From contig JAREIK010002254.1 in the NCBI GenBank assembly GCA_029783825.1, forward strand, positions 605,169-669,168: DNA of 64,000 nucleotides, given 5' to 3'. This DNA is from Sapria himalayana (Eukaryota; Streptophyta; Magnoliopsida; Malpighiales; Rafflesiaceae). Position numbers and translations under genes: made by a program. Shown piece after piece: positions 23,296 through 33,985 of the stretch; the first letter of the stretch is position 1; every line of letters starts with the position of its first letter. Under the pieces are notes generated by a model. It was given only the letters and a program-made list of their open reading frames with translations. It searched no databases and was not told the origin of the DNA.

Positions 23296-25419
23296 TCAAT
23301 CGTCAAGCGGCATATAATGAGAATCATCAGCCGCAACATCAAGATCAGTATCATATGGGTCATCATCATCGGCAATCAGCTCCTCCGCCATCGTAGTGGA
23401 TGTGGATGCGACTGCAGTGTCTGTCATAGTCCCAGCTTCAGCACGATCACTGATGCTATATCTCGATTCCTCCCAATCCTTCAAACATGCCAAGGCCTCA
23501 ACCATATCTGGACGTAATCTCGATCTCCTATCTGAAATCACATTCACTGCAACAGAAAAAGCAGACTCCGATGCTACGCTCGACACCGGAGGAGTCAGTA
23601 GATCCCGTGCCATCCTAGATAGCACGGGATAGGCGGACTCATATGATTTCCACCACTGTAATAAATCAAGATTCTTATTGTCAGAAGGTGATAGGATTGA
23701 GCAGTAATCGGTATCTAAGTACCGAGACAGCTCGCTCCTATGTGAAGGTCCACCCCTACGTTTCCCCCTCGCTAGGTTAATGGAATAAGCGTCATCTCCG
23801 AACAAGGTATCAGTGTCCGTACTCACAGTCTCAACACCACCACCACCATACCTAGTATCGTAGTATGTGAACAGGTCTGTCAACTTCTCGTAAATGAACC
23901 CTTGAGGTGGCTCTTCCAGGTTCATGCACGAGGAAATGAAAGTCAGTGTGTTTTCAACCCCTTCCACCTTAGCCCTAGGGTCCATGCATGCTGCGAGGCA
24001 ATAAAGAGATGGAATGGTGGACCAGTACTTCAGGTACTTGGTCTCCATCTCTGCAACCATATGGGTGAGCGTCGGGTCCGCTCGATACATCCTAAACATG
24101 CTACTAATGTTGCATATGCAACGGAGTGCAATGCAAGTGGTGGGCGTATAAACCGACGAACACATGTTCGTCGTGTCATAAAATATCTTCAGGAATTTCA
24201 TAAATGAAATTCCTGAATCCCAGTCAGTGTCGTCAACAATAAGTTCGCCACTCTTACTATTGACGTAGTCGGATATCACATGTTCGTATCCAACACATGA
24301 TTCCAACATCAGGTACGTGTAATTCCAACGATGTCTCACATCAGATTGGAATTTCTTCTTCTTAAGATTCGCAGACAATCAGAGATTACCAAACTCTTGT
24401 AATCTGCGAGGAGTGCGAATATACTTGAGTGCATTGCGTATATTTTCCAACGCGGGGGAACACACCTTCATACCCGCTTAAACTATCAGGTTAATAACAT
24501 GACACATGCATCTGACATGAAATATCTCTCCTAAAGGTGCGTCTCTAATATTCCTAACAAACATATTGATCGCTACTCCATTATTCGCAGCATTATCGAA
24601 AGTGACACTAAAAATTTTATTTTGAATTTTATATTCCCTAAATATTTTCATCATACACTCAAAAATGGTCGGGCCATCATGAGGATGAAGAATCTCAGTG
24701 AATCCTAATATTTTTTTATTTATTGTCCAGTTTGAATCGACATAATGACTAGTGATACATGCATAAGAAGAATCATCGTGACATGTCCATATATCGGACG
24801 TCACGGACACCACTCCACTAAATGCCAAAAATTCCTTAATTATTTTTTGTTTTTCTAACTTATATATCTTTAGTATGTCACTCCTAAATGTGGACCTAGG
24901 AATCCTACGATAGGATGGCTGAAAATAAGTCTGCATGATGCGCACTACCCTCGGATCTTCCGAAAATCTGATCGGAAGACCCATCAATGTGATGAGCCTG
25001 GCCATGCCGTCCCTACCCAACTCGCTGGAGTATACGAAGGGAGTAAACTTTGAGACTGAACTCGATCCAGTCTCAAAAAATGTAGTGCCAAGTTGGGTTT
25101 GCCTAGGATCTAACGGTCCATGTTTTTTGGAGCATATTTCAGCATGCCTCTTTAGGTGCCCAGTCCCACATGTACTCTTGCATGTTAAAAGTCGCATACA
25201 ATATTTGCACTGTGCCATTTCATGTTCCTCACCCCTAACATCTAATTGTGTTATTATTTTAAAATGTGTCCAAACTACAGAAGTCCTCCTAGTTTTTTGT
25301 TTTTTAGAACTTTGGGCTGAGATGACAGGAGAAACCAAAGTTTCAGGAGCCACAGACGTTTGTGTAACACTAACATTTTCATTTTCAAAATTTAAATTTG
25401 TGTTAGGTGAATTTGTCAT
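23296..25419 (-). pseudogene. hAT transposase of element A, two in-frame stops
   Basis: One frame of 708 codons from ATG at 25419 to TGA at 23296. BED zinc finger about residues 45-100 (W50, C71, C74, H88, H92, C96). RNase H-like core begins with SDIWT (D209), then SVTFDNAANN (D275) and RCMCHVINLIV before position 314. hAT C-terminal dimerisation domain about 580-655 (LQWWKSYES, SSVASESAFS, RSRLRPDMVEALACLKDW), then an acidic tail. Stops lie at codon 314 (TAA where B has CAA) and codon 347 (TGA where B has TGT). Length and domain order are normal for hAT, so only two point changes silence it. Confidence 0.93.
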
Positions 25420-25787
25420 TTTTTATTTTTCGTACTTTTTTCTAGAGAGAGAAGCTTTAGAGAGAGAAAATAAAAAAAAAGCAAATTATATTACCCGGTA
25501 AAAGCAATGAGGTCACTCACGTGCAAGATGCACCGCAGCCCGCAGGAAGCTTTGATGTTCAAAACTCAAGTTGAGTTTCACGAAAATCCAAGCCGAAATC
25601 AAAAACACGAGGGCCGAGAGAGAGAAGCACGGATTATGTGAGAGAGAGAAAATATAGAGAGGATTAATGTTTTTGAAAAACATAAATTTTATAGGGAGGG
25701 GGGTAGAATTTATAGGCTGATTAAAGTTTTTTTTTTTTTAAAAAAATATTTTTTTATTATTTTTTTGAATTTTTTTATTAATTTTAA

Positions 25788-25822
25788 GGGGCAGAATCAC
25801 GAGGACCGTCGGATTCTGCCCC
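25788..25822. repeat. inverted repeat upstream of transposase A
   Basis: GGGGCAGAATC (25788-25798) and GATTCTGCCCC (25812-25822) are perfect 11-base arms. Decayed versions sit at the same place in element C (about 42728-42764) and partly in B and I, so the structure is a family feature of the transposase 5' leader. Confidence 0.75.
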
Positions 25823-25925
25823 CTAGCCGTTGGAGTAGAATCCAAGGGCTGAAAATCGCTCAAATTTTGAAAATTTTTTTTTTTCCCGTTAGATATATCC
25901 ATTTTCTCGGTTTTCGGCAGAAATT

Positions 25926-25961
25926 ACCGCGGGTCGGGTCTGTTTGGACCCGACCCGCGGT
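25926..25961. repeat. conserved subterminal hairpin of the hAT family (copy in A)
   Basis: ACCGCGGGTCGGGTC (25926-25940) and its exact inverse (25947-25961) form 15-base arms around 6 bases. Copies occur in the MITEs at 45456-45493 (16-base arms), about 50548-50585 and 54030-54066, near 20950-20985, and in B near 48240-48272. Confidence 0.85.
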
Positions 25962-26017
25962 CTTTTTACCGGGGGGGCCCTGAGCGGCTGAGCCTGAGCC
26001 TGATGTGTCGAGTGACT

Positions 26018-26046
26018 CGAGTCACGACTCAGTGAGTCGTGACTCG
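26018..26046. repeat. perfect 29-base palindrome of TGACTC/GAGTCA units
   Basis: Arms 26018-26031 and 26033-26046 are exact inverses around a single G. Further GTGACTC words flank it on both sides (26005-26070), and a remnant occurs in the 50405 MITE. Confidence 0.85.
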
Positions 26047-26230
26047 TGACCGTGAGTCGCGACTCACGCCACGGCACGCATGGCACACTGCCAGTGCCAC
26101 GCGTGCCTGCGGGACCGGCACGGCACGGGCCCGGGCACGGTTTTTGAACGTGCCGGGCCGGCCCAGGCACGGCCGAACCGTGCCGTGCCTCGTGCTGGGC
26201 CGGGCCGGCCCGGCCCGTTTGACACCTCTA

Positions 26231-27215
26231 TCTTCAACTTCTTCCTCTTCTTCTTCAACTTCTTCCTCTTCTTCTTCTTCTTGTCATATTTCATCATCAT
26301 CATCTTCTTCTTCTTCCTTTTCTTCTTTTTCTTCCTCCTCCTATTCTTCTTCTTCTTCCTCTTCTTTATCTTCTATTTTTTTTTCTTCTTCCTCTTCTTC
26401 CTCTTCCTCTTCTCCCTCTTATTCTTATTTTTCTATTTCCTCTTCTTCTTCTTGTTCTTGTTCTTCTTCTTTTTCTTTTTTCTCTTATTCTTCCTCTTCA
26501 TCTTCTTCTTCTCACATCTTCCTCATCTTCCTAATCTCCCTCATCTTCCTCATCTTCCTAATCTCCCTCATCTTCCTCATCTTCCTAATCTCCCTCATCT
26601 TCCTCATCTTCCTAATCTCCCCCATCTTCCTCATCTTCCTAATCTCCCTCATTTTCCTCATCTTCCTAATCTTTCTCATCTTCCTAATCTTTCTCATCTT
26701 CCTCTTACTCTTCAGCCTCCCAGTCTCATCCTCCTCCTACTCCTTTTCCTCCTTATCATCTTTTTCTTTTTCTTTTTTTTTTCTTTTGCTTTTTCTTTTT
26801 CTTTATCTTCTACTTCTTTCTTTTCTTCTCCTTCTTCTACTACTGCTTCTTCTGCCTTTATTTCTTCATCATCATCTTCTTCTTCTTCTTCTTTTTCTTC
26901 TTCTTTTTTTTATTCTTTTTCTTCTTCTTTTTTTCTTCTTTTTTTTCTTCTCTTCTTCTTTTGTTTCTTATTCTTCTTCTTCTTACTCTTCATCTTCTTC
27001 TTCTTATCCTTCATCTTATTCTTCTTATCCTTCATCTTATTCTCCTTGCCCTTCATCTTCTTTATCATCCTCTTATTTTTCTTCTTCCTCCTCTTCTTCT
27101 TATTCTTTGTCTTTTTTTTTCTTATTCTTATTCTTCATCAACTCTTCTTCTTATTCTTTGGCTTATTTTTCATCCACTCTTCTTCTTTTTCTTCAGCTTA
27201 TTCTTTTTATTCTTT
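26231..27215. repeat. polypyrimidine tract, right part
   Basis: About 1 kb of almost pure TTC/TCT/CTC/TCA. All long Ser-, Phe- or Leu-rich frames across it are composition artefacts. On the other strand it is GAA/GAG-rich, perhaps an expansion of an acidic/basic coding stretch in an old retroelement. Confidence 0.9.
26515..26705. repeat. 27-base minisatellite within the polypyrimidine tract
   Basis: About six units made of three 9-mers (CATCTTCCT, CATCTTCCT, AATCTCCCT), then two 18-base units missing one 9-mer. Units are almost identical, so the array is recent. Confidence 0.88.
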
Positions 27216-27229
27216 TGTGACCTTGAACA

Positions 27230-27700
27230 TACTGTGGCTTCACTCATGTAGTGACCCAGAGAACATGTTGACTTCAATCCTAAAATCACTAGTTACTACG
27301 ATGCAAATATTTTGCAGCAAAAATGATGTTACAACTTAAATTGAGTCATTACTTCATGATATAAGTCATGACTACAAAACTATATATCCAATCACAACAT
27401 CCTTTAACAAGGTACAACTTCATTCAAGTCATGACTCCAAGATCAAAGTCATGACTCTGAATTCTATTTGTTATTCTAACTTTAGTCATCACAACATAAT
27501 AGAATAGGGCATGACTCCTTAGCAGATCTTTTAGTTTTAGACCAGGCATAACACCATTGAATATGGTACTACTCTTTAGTAGATATTCTAATTTTAGTCC
27601 AATCGCGACTTTATAGAATATGGTTGTGAATCCTCAACAATTATTTTACCTTCAGTCTAGTAATGACTCCATCTAACTAAGTCACAGCTATGCTACACAA
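27230..27700. repeat. degenerate repeat with 'catgact' units
   Basis: Several loose units containing 'aagtcatgactcc', 'tatggtac..ctctttagtag' and 'attctaattttagtcc', about 65-70 bases apart. No gene. Confidence 0.45.
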
Positions 27701-29150
27701 ACAATAATTTCAGAAGAAGTATGTGTCATTTCTAACATATACTTGAAAATTATTAAAAAGATTGTTTTAAAAAAGATTCATAAAGTAAAAGTCTATATAC
27801 CTTAAATTAGTTTGGAATATGACTTTATAATATAAGAAAAGAAAAAATAAAAAATAATATATTTATTTATTTATTATTTATTTATTTATTGTAGGCTACC
27901 CCCATCTGCTACTTGTAATAATGTAAAGCCATTGGGGGCTATCACTAGTGGCCAAATGTGGGATTGTCAACTCGACCTAGACTTGGCCATCTAAAGGTGT
28001 GAGTTGGGCTAGGATGACCTGAATATTACAAAGGCAGGTCACATGCTAGCATGCCTAGCCCGACCTTTTTTCACCCTACCTTCACAAAGTCTGCTTCATA
28101 GAAATGGCGTATTTATTTTTTTATTATTAATTTTGATTCATATCTTGTTTTTATTATTTCTTTTGAAGCAATTTTGTTTCATTTAAATTTTGAAATAATT
28201 ATTAATCAACTAAATGATAAACTTGATATGTGTAAATAACTTAAGTAGTTTTGATCATATCATGACCCTCACAACATATAGTCTCTCTCGCATGTTGTAA
28301 GTTAAAAACTAAGAGTTAATAGACTTCTACACTTCTATTAGTTGAAATCATTTCAATATAATAAATAAATAATAAATACTACCAATGACATTGTAGCCAT
28401 GTTGGCAAAGAGATGGATATGCTACACAAGATGCCTATCAGCTAAATATTTCATGAAGTTTGGATTAAAGCCTTACCTACTCGTATGCTTGAAATTAGTA
28501 TAATTGAAATTAAATCTAGTTATAAGTAAGTGGCTCCCTTTATATACACCTAATAATTAATAGAAGTGTAGAGGTCTAGTTTGAAATTAATATATCAAAC
28601 TCTTGGCAATCTCGACCTAGTATGATTGAAATAAAATCTAGTTGATAGTAAGTAACTCCTTTTATATACAAATAATAATTAATAAGAGAATAATTAGCTA
28701 TAATGATAATTCATATAAAACTTCCATTAAAAATTTAAAAAAATATAGTTTGTATATTTCATTCTAAAATATAGTTAATCCTCTTATCGTATCATTCATA
28801 GTTAATCCTCTTATCATATGATTTCCCACAGTGATATCATAAATTGTTATGAAAACTAAAATAATTAAAAATTTCAATTATAAGTATTTATCACTTAAAA
28901 ATTATAGTGGGATTCTATTAATAATTTCAATTATATGAACTATAATAAAATTATTTTTATGTGACTGCCTGTTATATTGATTCAAATTAAATATTAAAAT
29001 TACAATTTTATGTATGTTATAAGTATTTATCATACTAATTTATTAGTACAAGTGAATTTAAAAGTAATTACGGCATTAGAAAATATTTGAGCATAGCATA
29101 AAATGGAACCATTCAACTAATAAATTATAAAATGTTTATGCTTTATATAA
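27701..29150. other. AT-rich intergenic DNA with a local duplication
   Basis: No gene seen. 27960-28090 holds GC-richer words (gggctagg, gcctagcccgacc) like decayed hAT termini. About 28490-28600 and 28610-28700 are diverged direct copies sharing 'tctagtt.atagtaag' and 'cctttatatacac/aaataataattaata'. Confidence 0.45.
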
Positions 29151-29177
29151 ATCATTAGTCACAAAAAAGAGATTTTT

Positions 29178-29462
29178 ATGATAATGTCAAATGTTTTTGA
29201 AATTCAACCGTGTGAACTTTTTTTATTAGATTTTTTAAGTAGTAAAACAAACAAGATTATAATAATTTCACCTAATTATGAGAAAGATTTGTCATTTTTA
29301 AAATTCTTAAAAATTGTTTATTGTACTAACATGTGTTCTTCAACAAACATTGACACATCATGTATTACACTTTGCTATATTTACGACATTGGTGATATAT
29401 TCCAACAACATATCCAGTATTTTTTAAAAATTCACTTGTGTTTTTTAAAAATTTACTTTTAA
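29178..29462 (+). pseudogene. hAT transposase fragment
   Basis: The 94-residue open stretch contains DLSFLKFLKIVYCTNMCSS and SCITLCYIYDIGDIF, which aligns with SFMKFLKIFYDTTNMCSS and TCIALRCICNISSMF in the middle of transposase A. Neither flank continues clearly, so it is a lone fragment downstream of the condensin gene. Confidence 0.8.
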
Positions 29463-29579
29463 AAATTCATGTATTACACTTTGCAATAATTATGAGAATT
29501 TACTTGTGTTTGTATTGTTTCATCTAATCATTTGATATTTAGTGTTAATTTAATATTTTTTAAAAACACAAATATAATT

Positions 29580-29960
29580 ATAGCCCACTGCCTATTTATA
29601 AAACTACAAGGCGGCAGGAGGTGGGCTCATTGGTCATGGGTTGACATCATCTAGAAGCACGAGGCACAAGGCACGTTGGCAATAGCCCACTGCCTAGCCC
29701 ACTGCCTAGCCCACAACCCACACTACACAACCCACGCCAAGGGTTACGTTCCCTATCAAGATCAAACATGCCTGACAGGCAAGTTTGATCTTGGCCGGTG
29801 GGCTGGTGTGCCATGTTGAGACACCCCAACTTTGAAACAGCACAACCCAGCAGCACAATGTCCCAAAACCACCACCCTAAAAAAAAGTAGTTCATGCCAC
29901 GTTAGCATGAGCAATGCCCTAGCAGAATATCCAGACCTGAAGACAAAACTTACTCGAGAA
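29580..29960 (-). other. 3' flank of the condensin gene with a strong hairpin
   Basis: 29758-29792 is a 35-base hairpin: AAGATCAAAC and GTTTGATCTT outer arms, TGCCT/AGGCA inner arms. 29680-29715 repeats 'tagcccactgcc' three times. 29909-29928 copies 19 of 20 bases of the coding exon at 30021-30040. The 3' UTR of the minus-strand gene should lie here; no definite poly(A) signal was found. Confidence 0.5.
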
Positions 29961-31040
29961 CTATTCTTTTGGTACACAAAACCGGCCAGTTTCATAAAGA
30001 TGATAAAGCCAAATTGGCTTGAGCAGTGCCCTAGCAGAATGCAGCTTCCGTCCAGTGTCATCGTCAATTTCCCCTCCCAATTGCATCTCTATCTGGGTAT
30101 AAATCTCTGGAAGAAGAGCGAGCATTGCATCAAGTCCATCCCACTCTGTATCTTCCACCCCAACCAACTTCGCCCGCAGGTGGTGCAGCAGCCCCAGCAG
30201 CAACGACGCCTCCTTCCTTTTCAGCATAACAACTGAGGAAGCCAAAAGAATTGCCCCAAACCTGCTCAATATGTTCCGATTTTCCTTCAGCAGCATCACT
30301 GATGTTTCTATAAGTTTCTTAAACACGGGCAGCTGCTTTGCTTCATGGGCCCCCCTATTGTCATATTCACCATCTTCTTGGTCATCGGTTAGATCGGAAG
30401 CTGTTATTTCCTGGAGCTCAATGCCTGCCAATATGGATGGCCACAGAGGAGAGTGAAGGCTTATGTGTTGAAGTGCAAGCGAGCATGAATTAGATCCCAG
30501 TGCGAGAATCATATCTGGAACCCATGATATTGCCACGGAAAGAAGACGAGCTGCAAAACCATATCCCAACCACAATTCCACTGATCCTACGAGATCCAGC
30601 ATGCCATTGGCAAGGCCAAATGCTTCCTGTGGTGGTGGTGGTGGTGGTGGAGATTCATTGGCAGCGCTGAGGACAATATTTAACAACTTCGCAGCATAGC
30701 TGAATGAGCTCTTGAGGCACACGACAAATTCAGTCAGCTCATCATCCGTGAACTGCAATCTGCATTCAGATTGTTGAGGCCCCAAGTAAACAATGATGTG
30801 ATGGAAATATGCTGATGCGTAGCTCAGGCAGTTTGGATATTCATGAGTAAGATATCCCATTGCAATGGAGTCCACAGCGAGCTTCAGAACCACAGTGAGC
30901 ATCTTCACCTTATTTACCATTCCCTTCTCTTTTCTGCAACTGCGGCTCTTCCTTCCCTTAAATGACAAGCTACTATCTCCTCCCTGAAGCAGCTTCTCGC
31001 CACACTTCAACAGGTGATCCATTGTCTGCTTCAACATGTG
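29961..31040 (-). CDS. CAP-G2: condensin-II complex subunit G2, terminal exon
   Basis: 360 codons from an acceptor (ttcag, 31045-31041) to TAG at 29961-29963, opening HMLKQTMDHLLKCGEKLL and ending LYETGRFCVPKE. It is read on from the 60829-62449 exons. CAP-G2 is a HEAT-repeat subunit of condensin II, the ring complex with SMC2/SMC4 that compacts and organises chromosomes in the nucleus; in plants it also affects centromere clustering and DNA-damage or boron stress tolerance. This exon is helical throughout, with an acidic loop (DDQEDGEYD) and a run of seven prolines coded by a GGT/CCA microsatellite at about 30630-30650, which may vary in length between individuals. The reading frame is undamaged, so the gene is probably functional despite its intron. 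Confidence 0.88.
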   Translation of the reverse strand, partial: HMLKQTMDHLLKCGEKLLQGGDSSLSFKGRKSRSCRKEKGMVNKVKMLTVVLKLAVDSIAMGYLTHEYPNCLSYASAYFHHIIVYLGPQQSECRLQFTDDELTEFVVCLKSSFSYAAKLLNIVLSAANESPPPPPPPQEAFGLANGMLDLVGSVELWLGYGFAARLLSVAISWVPDMILALGSNSCSLALQHISLHSPLWPSILAGIELQEITASDLTDDQEDGEYDNRGAHEAKQLPVFKKLIETSVMLLKENRNILSRFGAILLASSVVMLKRKEASLLLGLLHHLRAKLVGVEDTEWDGLDAMLALLPEIYTQIEMQLGGEIDDDTGRKLHSARALLKPIWLYHLYETGRFCVPKE

Positions 31041-32326
31041 CTGAAACAGATTCAAAGAACCACATTTTGGAAGAAACACATAACTAAATCTCCATTCTCA
31101 ATAACAATTTTATAATAAACATAAGACCATCTCTCATATCTCATCCACTCTTGTCCAGTTGATAGAATGCCACGGGAAAGAGCTCCGGCCAAAACAAAAA
31201 TTAAAATACACTTCCAACAATTTGTATCAACATATTGAAGGTGTATTTACTTTCAACAGTTGTCAATTAATTTGCTTCACCCCACATTTTATATTTTCAA
31301 CAGTTGTCAATTAATTTTTAGTCCAACTTTTTATCAAGCTACCATATTCCTACTATCAAGACAAAAATCAAAGGCAACAATAAGACAAGGAACAATTTAT
31401 TTATCAAAGGCTATAATTAAAAAAAAATACATATTTGCAAATTAGCTAGAATGAAAAAAATAAAAATTAAAGATGCGAAGAAAGAGTTTAAGAGCAAAAA
31501 TGGTTAGGTGTATTTTTATCACAGCTTCTCGTTACCGAAAAAGTAGTAGTACTAGGTCAAGGTGGAGAGCAAAAATGAGAAGAAATAGCAGCTTTTGAAA
31601 AATGGAAAAAGTCGCACAATTGAAAAAAAATACACAACTTTGCAGCCCCATTTCAAACATAAATAAATAAATAAAATAATATTTAAAAGAAAAAATAATA
31701 ATGTGTGACAGTGTCACATATGCCTACTCTTATATAATCAGTTCGTCAGATTAAGATAATTCATAAGTTAGGTACTCTCATACAAACACAATAAAGATAA
31801 ATAAATAAAAAAGTTATGAACCATGATATTACTTAATGAATTATATACAAGGTAACAAGAGTTGAAAGGGAAATAAAAATTGTGAAATGTAACATTTACA
31901 TAATTTATTAAATAAATAATAGGCATTTTAAAAAATTTATGAAAAAATTCTTGAATAATATTTATATTTGAAAGGGAAATAAAAAACGTTAAGAATTTAA
32001 GAATCTTAAATTTGCAGAATCTTAATTCCGAGAGATTTCAGATAGAGAAAAAGGAAGAAGCAATATAATTAATAATATGGCATTCAATAATTGAATCAAA
32101 ACAAAATCTTTTAATTTATAATCCAAAATGCCTTTGAAGAAAAATTAAAACACGGTAACAAAATTTTAAAATAAATTTATTGTTGCATGAGCATGACACG
32201 CATGTTGGTACAATATACATTAAATAAAAGTTACAAAAAATATTTTAATATTTTATTTTATTTAATATCTACTCCGTGTGATTTTCATTAAATTTCAGTA
32301 ACTTTTAGAAGTAAATATGTTTTATC
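31041..32326. other. intron start region, AT-rich, no element recognised
   Basis: Contains the acceptor polypyrimidine stretch next to 31041 and a short duplicated word 'caacagttgtcaattaattt' at about 31254 and 31299. Nothing else recognised. Confidence 0.45.
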
Positions 32327-32585
32327 ATAGTTAATCCTTTGATAAAGATATCAGCAACTTGATCATCAGTATTACAGTAATTCAAGCATACCTTTTTGAC
32401 CACAATTGTTACATTAATGAAGTGACACTTTACTGCTATGTGTTTAATTTTATTGTGGAGAATATGACATTACACAATTGAAATGGATGACTGCATATAA
32501 CCGTAGATCTCTGTTAATTCATTACTCTTCATTAATATCTTTCATAATTCTTCTTAGTCAAATGACTTAGGAAATAATCATCTCA
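32327..32585 (-). pseudogene. Ty1/copia RNase H C-terminal relic
   Basis: Minus-strand reading gives EIYGYMQSSISIV, NKIKHIAVKCHFIN and NYCNTDDQVADIFIKGLT in order. This is the copia end motif 'iycDNqSAIaia', 'rTKHIdir.HfiRe' and 'l.yc.TedQlADIfTKpL'. A few stops break it. No LTR or polypurine tract is identifiable downstream. It abuts the hAT relic starting at 32590. Confidence 0.82.
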
Positions 32586-32589
32586 ATAG

Positions 32590-33985
32590 ACATGACACTA
32601 AATATATGATCATCTCTAAACTGTTAAATATACTATTAATATTATATATACACTTAAATGCAATGAAAATAATAAGAATGTACACAGATGAATATATGTT
32701 CGTTATGTCATAAAAAATATTCAAGAATTTCATAAAAAATATTTATGTATTACAATCAGTGACGTCAATAATAAATCTATTACTCTTACTATTGACGTAG
32801 TCAAATATCACGTATTCGTATCCAACACATAACTTCAATATCAGATAAGTATAATTCAAATAGTATCTCATATCCGTTTAGAATTTTTTTTTGAACTCAC
32901 AGATAAATATAGACTATGAAACTTTTATTGCTTACTAGGTATTCTAAGATATTTTAGAGAACTTATATTTTCTAATGCGGGGGAACAATCTTCAATCTCA
33001 CATATACTATCAGATTAATAATATGACACATGTATCTAATATAAAATATTTTGAATATGATAATCTCTAAAAATTCTTGTCATATAGTTATATATGACAG
33101 GTCCAGATTAAGAATCTAAAAAAATCTTAAAATTTTTTTATTAAGTTTTTATGTATAATATACATAGTGGACAAACGACTAGGCATACAAATAATACATC
33201 ATCACGACTAGTCCAGATATCGGATATCACTAACACTACTCCACTATATTGCCTAAATTCATTTATTATTAATTATTTTTCTAACTGATAATATTTAATT
33301 ATATCGTTCCTATATGTAGATCTAAAAATCTTATGATAAGCATACTAGAATTAGATCTGAATGATACTGATTATCCTAAGGTCATAAAAAATCTAATTAG
33401 AAAATTTGTAATCGTAATTAGTTTAGTTATTCATTTCTTCTAAAATCATTGTGATATATGAAAATTTTAAAAAAAATTAAACTATATTCAACTTCTAAAA
33501 CTCCACCATTCATGTGGGTTTGGTTTAAATTTAATGTATCATATTTTTTAGTACATTGAATGACATACCTCATTAGGTGCTCAATCTCAAATGCACTCTT
33601 ACATGTATATATTTTTTTATAATATATATATATTTTGATGATTGTTCATTGACACCCCCAATATTTTTTTATATATTAAAATGAATCCAAATTATAGATA
33701 TTTTTTTATTTTTTAGGCATTTAAGTTTATATCGAGACCAAGAGAGAAAATATAATTTTGTCATCGAATCTTTGCATGATATTATCATTATTATTTATAT
33801 CTAAATCTATATTAATATCATTATTATAATACTCATAATTAGGCATTTTTTACTTTATATTTTAAAAAATGTGTATATTAAAAAATTAAATAAAAAAATA
33901 TCCTAATTCTAAAAAGGAGAGAGATAAAGCCGCGGCATGCATCCTATAGTTGCATATAATTCATAAATTATTAATTATTTTTCTA
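32590..33985 (-). pseudogene. hAT transposase relic J (central domain and N-terminal part)
   Basis: Very decayed copy aligning with transposase A from the YTYLMLESCVGYEHVISDYVNS stretch (about 32780-32870) back through the RNase H-like core (about 33000-33280) to the BED finger (about 33480-33620). The C-terminal domain is missing and replaced by the copia relic. Its N-terminal part is the first unit of the tandem array that follows. Confidence 0.75.

Larger units (their letters stand above)
22531..26230 (-). mobile_element. hAT element A, complete with TIRs and transposase
   Basis: 3700 bases between TAGAGGTGTCAAACGGG and CCCGTTTGACACCTCTA, with a perfect 8-bp target duplication TCTTCAAC (22523-22530 and 26231-26238). 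Both ends hold GC-rich subterminal repeats rich in CACGGC/GCCGTG in an otherwise AT-rich body. The transposase reads on the minus strand. With element B it is the best reference copy in the window and a plausible relative of the source that mobilised the MITEs. Confidence 0.93.

Noticed and set aside
26039..27339. Open frames of about 400 residues rich in Ser, Phe, Leu or Pro
   Set aside because: They cross the right end of a hAT element and a C/T simple-sequence tract. Several frames are open at once because of composition, with no domain.
29758..29792. Bacterial-type terminator
   Set aside because: The DNA is a plant nuclear genome; the hairpin lacks a following T-run on the gene strand and Pol II does not use such terminators.
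29647..29895. 82-residue minus-strand frame beside the condensin stop codon
   Set aside because: Out of frame with the gene and made of repeated 'gcccactgcc' words; no family resemblance.
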